Assembly (NCBI RefSeq): GCF_002954715.1 | Contig: NZ_MSCP01000001.1 | Coordinates: 2,084,690 to 2,148,689 of the forward strand | DNA from: Aliivibrio sifiae | GTDB taxonomy: Bacteria > Pseudomonadota > Gammaproteobacteria > Enterobacterales > Vibrionaceae | Length of the DNA stretch: 64,000 nt | Direction: 5' to 3' | Part shown: positions 62,001 to 64,000 of the stretch, piece after piece | Numbering within the stretch: position 1 is the first letter of the stretch | Layout: each line of letters begins with the position of its first letter | Program-made: the position numbers and the translations under genes | Notes under the pieces: generated by a model | The model's database searches: none | What the model saw: only the letters and a program-made list of their open reading frames with translations | What the model was told of the DNA's origin: nothing

Positions 62001-62282
62001 CGTTTGGCCACCCATTGTAGGTAGAACTGCATCTGGACGTTCTTTTTCGATGATGTTACGAACCACTTCCCAATGGATAGGTTCAATATACGTTGCATCA
62101 GCCATGTCTGGGTCAGTCATGATTGTTGCTGGATTAGAGTTCACAAGAATAACGCGGTAGCCTTCTTCACGAAGTGCTTTACACGCTTGTGCACCAGAGT
62201 AGTCAAATTCACATGCTTGGCCGATTACGATTGGGCCTGCACCTAGAATTAGAACGCTTTTAATGTCAGTACGTTTTGGCAT
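59052..62282 (-). CDS. carB: Carbamoyl phosphate synthase large subunit
   Basis: CarB makes carbamoyl phosphate from bicarbonate, ATP and ammonia delivered by CarA, supplying arginine and pyrimidine synthesis. The 1076-residue protein has two homologous ATP-grasp halves (about 1-400 and 550-935), a connecting oligomerisation domain and a C-terminal MGS-like allosteric domain, which in E. coli binds UMP and ornithine. The N-terminal [22 protein letters not shown] shows its first nucleotide loop. It follows carA by 17 bases. Confidence 0.98.
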   Translation of the reverse strand: MPKRTDIKSVLILGAGPIVIGQACEFDYSGAQACKALREEGYRVILVNSNPATIMTDPDMADATYIEPIHWEVVRNIIEKERPDAVLPTMGGQTALNCALDLEKHGVLAEFGVEMIGATADAIDKAEDRSRFDKAMKAIGLECPTADTAKSMEEAYKVLEMVGFPCIIRPSFTMGGTGGGIAYNKEEFEEICRGGLDLSPTNELLIDESLIGWKEYEMEVVRDKNDNCIIVCTIENFDAMGIHTGDSITVAPAQTLTDKEFQLMRNASLAVLREIGVETGGSNVQFGINPKDGRMVVIEMNPRVSRSSALASKATGFPIAKIAAKLAIGYTLDELMNDITGGATPASFEPTIDYVVTKIPRFNFEKFAGANDRLTTQMKSVGEVMAIGRNQQESLQKALRGLEVGADGFDEMVDLDAPDALTKIRHELKDAGAERIWYIADAFRAGMSVDGVFNLTNVDRWFLVQIEDLVKMEAEVKAGGFASLTADKLRQLKRKGFADARLSKLLGVAESEIRRLRDQHDIHPVYKRVDTCAAEFSSDTAYMYSSYDEECEANPTDKDKIMILGGGPNRIGQGIEFDYCCVHASLALREDGYETIMVNCNPETVSTDYDTSDRLYFEPVTLEDVLAIVRIEKPKGVIVQYGGQTPLKLARALEAAGVPIIGTSPDAIDRAEDRERFQVAVDRLELLQPENATVTTMEQAIEKSREIGFPLVVRPSYVLGGRAMEIVYDEQDLRRYFNEAVSVSNESPVLLDSFLDDAIEVDVDAICDGEQVVIAGIMEHIEQAGVHSGDSACSLPAYTLSEEIQDVMRDQVRKLAFELGVRGLMNTQFAVKDNKVYLIEVNPRAARTVPFVSKATGAPVAKIAARVMAGQSLESQGFTKEIIPPYYSVKEVVLPFNKFPGVDPLLGPEMRSTGEVMGVGTTFAEAFAKAELGCSKEYPEGGRALLSVREGDKKRVVDLAKHLIKIGYQLDATHGTAVILGEAGINPRLVNKVHEGRPHILDRIKNGEYTYIVNTASGRQAIEDSKLLRRGALAAKVNYTTTLNAAFASCLAHEADDRNTVNSVQELHAKVATKYA

Positions 62283-62299
62283 CTTATTACTACTCCGAA

Positions 62300-63454
62300 T
62301 TAAGCTTTATGCTGCTGAATCAATTCAATGAAATGGTTAAACAATGGCGCTGCATCATGCGGGCCAGGGCTTGCTTCAGGGTGACCTTGGAAGCTAAATG
62401 CAGGCTTATCTGTACGATGAATACCTTGTAGTGTCCCATCAAACAGTGATTTGTGCGTTGCACGTAGATTTGCAGGAAGTGTTTCTTCATCTGCCGCAAA
62501 ACCGTGGTTCTGTGCAGTAATCATAACCACATCACGATCCAAATCTTTAACTGGGTGGTTTGCACCGTGATGGCCAAACTTCATCTTAACGGTTTGAGCA
62601 CCTGATGCTAAAGCAAGAATTTGGTGACCAAGACAGATACCAAAAATTGGTAGGCCTTTTTCTAGGAACACTTTTGTTGCTTCGATAGCGTAAGTACATG
62701 GAGCTGGATCACCAGGGCCATTTGATAGGAATACGCCATCTGGATTCATTGCTAACACTTCTTCAGCTGAAGTTTGAGCAGGAACAACCGTTAGACGACA
62801 ACCGCGGTCTACTAACATGCGTAGGATGTTACGTTTTGCACCGAAATCGTAAGCAACAACGTGGAATGGTAATTCGCTGTCCGCTTTCTCTTCTGGCAGA
62901 CCGCCAGTCAGTGTCCAAGAACCTTGCTTCCATTGGTAAGCTTCTGAAGTCGTTACTTCTTTCGCTAAATCCATTCCCTTAAGACCAGGAAACTCTTTTG
63001 CTTGAGCAAGTGCAAATGCTTCATCTAAGTTGCTTTCTTTTGTAGAAGAGCAAGCAACGATACAACCGTTTTGAGCACCTTTTTCACGCAAAATTCGAGT
63101 CAGCTTACGCGTATCGATATCAGCAATGCCGACGATATTTTGAGATTTAAGATATTCAGAAAGAGTTTGTTCACTGCGGAAGTTTGAAGCTAGGAGAGGA
63201 AGATCGCGAATCACAAGGCCTTGAGCGTGGATAGAAGAAGATTCTTCATCTTCGGAATTGATTCCGGTATTGCCAATGTGAGGATAAGTAAGAGTAACGA
63301 TTTGTTGAGAATAGGAAGGATCAGTGAGAATTTCTTGGTACCCCGTCATCGAGGTATTAAAAACGACTTCACCAACGGCCGAGCCATCTGCTCCAATCGA
63401 CTGACCGCGGAACACTGTCCCATCTTCTAGGACTAACAGCGCTGATTTACTCAA
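62300..63454 (-). CDS. carA: Carbamoyl phosphate synthase small subunit (glutaminase)
   Basis: CarA hydrolyses glutamine and passes ammonia to CarB. The 384-residue protein has the CarA-specific N-domain and a class I glutaminase domain with the nucleophile cysteine in GICLGHQ near 270 and the catalytic HPE near 354. I chose a TTG start at 63454 (protein [10 protein letters not shown] after fMet), with GGAGG five bases upstream. E. coli carA also uses UUG. An upstream TTG at 63466 has no such site. Confidence 0.96.
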   Translation of the reverse strand: MSKSALLVLEDGTVFRGQSIGADGSAVGEVVFNTSMTGYQEILTDPSYSQQIVTLTYPHIGNTGINSEDEESSSIHAQGLVIRDLPLLASNFRSEQTLSEYLKSQNIVGIADIDTRKLTRILREKGAQNGCIVACSSTKESNLDEAFALAQAKEFPGLKGMDLAKEVTTSEAYQWKQGSWTLTGGLPEEKADSELPFHVVAYDFGAKRNILRMLVDRGCRLTVVPAQTSAEEVLAMNPDGVFLSNGPGDPAPCTYAIEATKVFLEKGLPIFGICLGHQILALASGAQTVKMKFGHHGANHPVKDLDRDVVMITAQNHGFAADEETLPANLRATHKSLFDGTLQGIHRTDKPAFSFQGHPEASPGPHDAAPLFNHFIELIQQHKA

Positions 63455-63956
63455 GACAACCTCCAAACATAATAAACATTCAACTTTACAACATAGTAAT
63501 GCAAAATTGTTTTTTTGAAACCCAAAACTCGAACTTAAAGGTCGAATTTTGACAAATTGGCGAAATTTTAGAGATCTATAGGATAACTGTCAACAGAAAA
63601 CACATCAATAAGTAACTTTTTTAGAGCCTTCATACCAAAAACATACTTTTAACCATTATTCTTTAAGACTTCCAACCAAATGTGATGATTATTTAGCCTT
63701 ATTGTAATTTATTGCATACTCAATCTTTTTTATTAAAAAAAAATTACTCATAAAAATAAAGCAAACGTTAAAGCAAATAGTAAACTAGAGAAAATAAATG
63801 GTAAACAAAGAAAATACACAATAACCCTCAAAACAAGCACTAAACTCACAAAGGAAATTCACTCAATCATAAGAAATAAATTGATACAAAAAGAGAACAC
63901 CTCACTTTACAGTCAGTCATACCTGCATAAAATATGATTACAAACTTATTAATCAT
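63455..63956 (-). other. Regulatory region upstream of carAB
   Basis: No gene is visible in this ~500-base stretch. It holds a strong sigma70 promoter near the carA end. The more distal part is A-rich with no clear signal. A TGAAT-GTTT-ATTAT partial ARG-box (63469-63482) and a poor PurR-like 16-mer near 63759 were noted but are weak. Confidence 0.5.
63565..63593 (-). promoter_or_regulatory. carAB sigma70 promoter
   Basis: On the minus strand TTGACA (63588-63593), a 17-base spacer and TAAAAT (63565-63570) give a near-consensus promoter. The expected start near 63558 leaves a leader of about 100 bases before the TTG start. Confidence 0.75.
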
Positions 63957-63991
63957 AAAAAAAAAGCCCGAATCAATTATGATTCGGGCTT
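63957..63991 (-). terminator. Terminator of a gene beyond the right edge
   Basis: AAGCCCGAATCA/TGATTCGGGCTT perfect 12-bp stem with a 4-base loop. On the minus strand it is followed by a T-run, so it ends a gene entering from the right. In related genomes that gene is dapB; this is an inference only. Confidence 0.85.
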
Positions 63992-64000
63992 AATTAAAAA

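Noticed and set aside
63469..63482. ARG-box-like TGAAT-N4-ATTAT upstream of carA
   Set aside because: Only one half-site is good, and it lies downstream of the promoter near the start codon; a single weak half is not enough.
63759..63774. PurR-like 16-mer upstream of carA
   Set aside because: Only 8 of 11 defined positions match, it is about 170 bases from the promoter, and the A-rich context makes chance likely.

Overview
The window looks like a core chromosomal segment of a low-GC marine Vibrionaceae, most likely Aliivibrio (A. fischeri-like). The evidence is the gene content and order: metY-rimP-nusA-infB-rbfA-truB-rpsO-pnp-nlpI, greA-ompU-dacB, a DUF2132 (VF530-family) gene, a NupC closely resembling the Vibrio cholerae concentrative nucleoside transporter as I recall it, and an OmpU-type porin. 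The genus is an inference from the sequence alone. I see no integrated element, CRISPR array or insertion sequence.

Layout. 0.2-1.2 kb: a minus-strand tRNA array (five tRNA-Arg(ACG), two tRNA-Ser(GCT)). 1.4-7.4 kb: csrA, an aspartokinase, alaS, recA (with a LexA box inside its promoter) and pncC, all minus. 7.5-15.3 kb: mutS, an orphan acyl-CoA synthetase, codBA and a DUF2132 gene, all plus. 15.4-23.3 kb: a stand-alone EF-G, radA, a large double-PilZ protein, serB and ytjB. 23.4-29.6 kb: a nucleoside catabolism block (nupC, xapX, deoC, deoA, deoB, deoD, all minus). 29.8-33.3 kb: a TatD-family hydrolase with a 37-residue partner gene, prfC, rimI and holD. 33.4-38.8 kb: the oxygen-independent ubiquinone genes ubiT and ubiUV, split by yhbS and a PAS-GGDEF-EAL gene. 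38.8-49.8 kb: nlpI, pnp, rpsO, truB, rbfA, infB, nusA, rimP, tRNA-fMet, tRNA-Leu and secG, a translation and RNA-metabolism superoperon. 49.8-55.8 kb: glmM, folP, ftsH, rlmE, yhbY and greA. 56.4-63.5 kb: ompU, dacB, carB and carA.

How the genes work together. NupC imports nucleosides; DeoD and DeoA phosphorolyse them, DeoB isomerises the pentose phosphate and DeoC splits deoxyribose 5-phosphate; CodBA salvages cytosine; CarAB starts pyrimidine and arginine synthesis. The promoters of nupC and of xapX-deo both show CRP-like sites placed as in the classical E. coli deoP2 promoter. Two genes point to cyclic-di-GMP signalling (double PilZ; GGDEF-EAL). Two small genes below the usual ORF cutoff were read by hand: xapX (57 codons plus stop) and a DUF5363-type 37-residue gene overlapping the TatD-family gene by one base.

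Most of the window is ordinary core genome. The points most worth a second look are the two small genes, the regulatory architecture of the nupC-xapX-deo block, the double-PilZ protein, and the GGDEF-EAL gene embedded among the anaerobic ubiquinone genes. I did not find a convincing undescribed multi-gene system.
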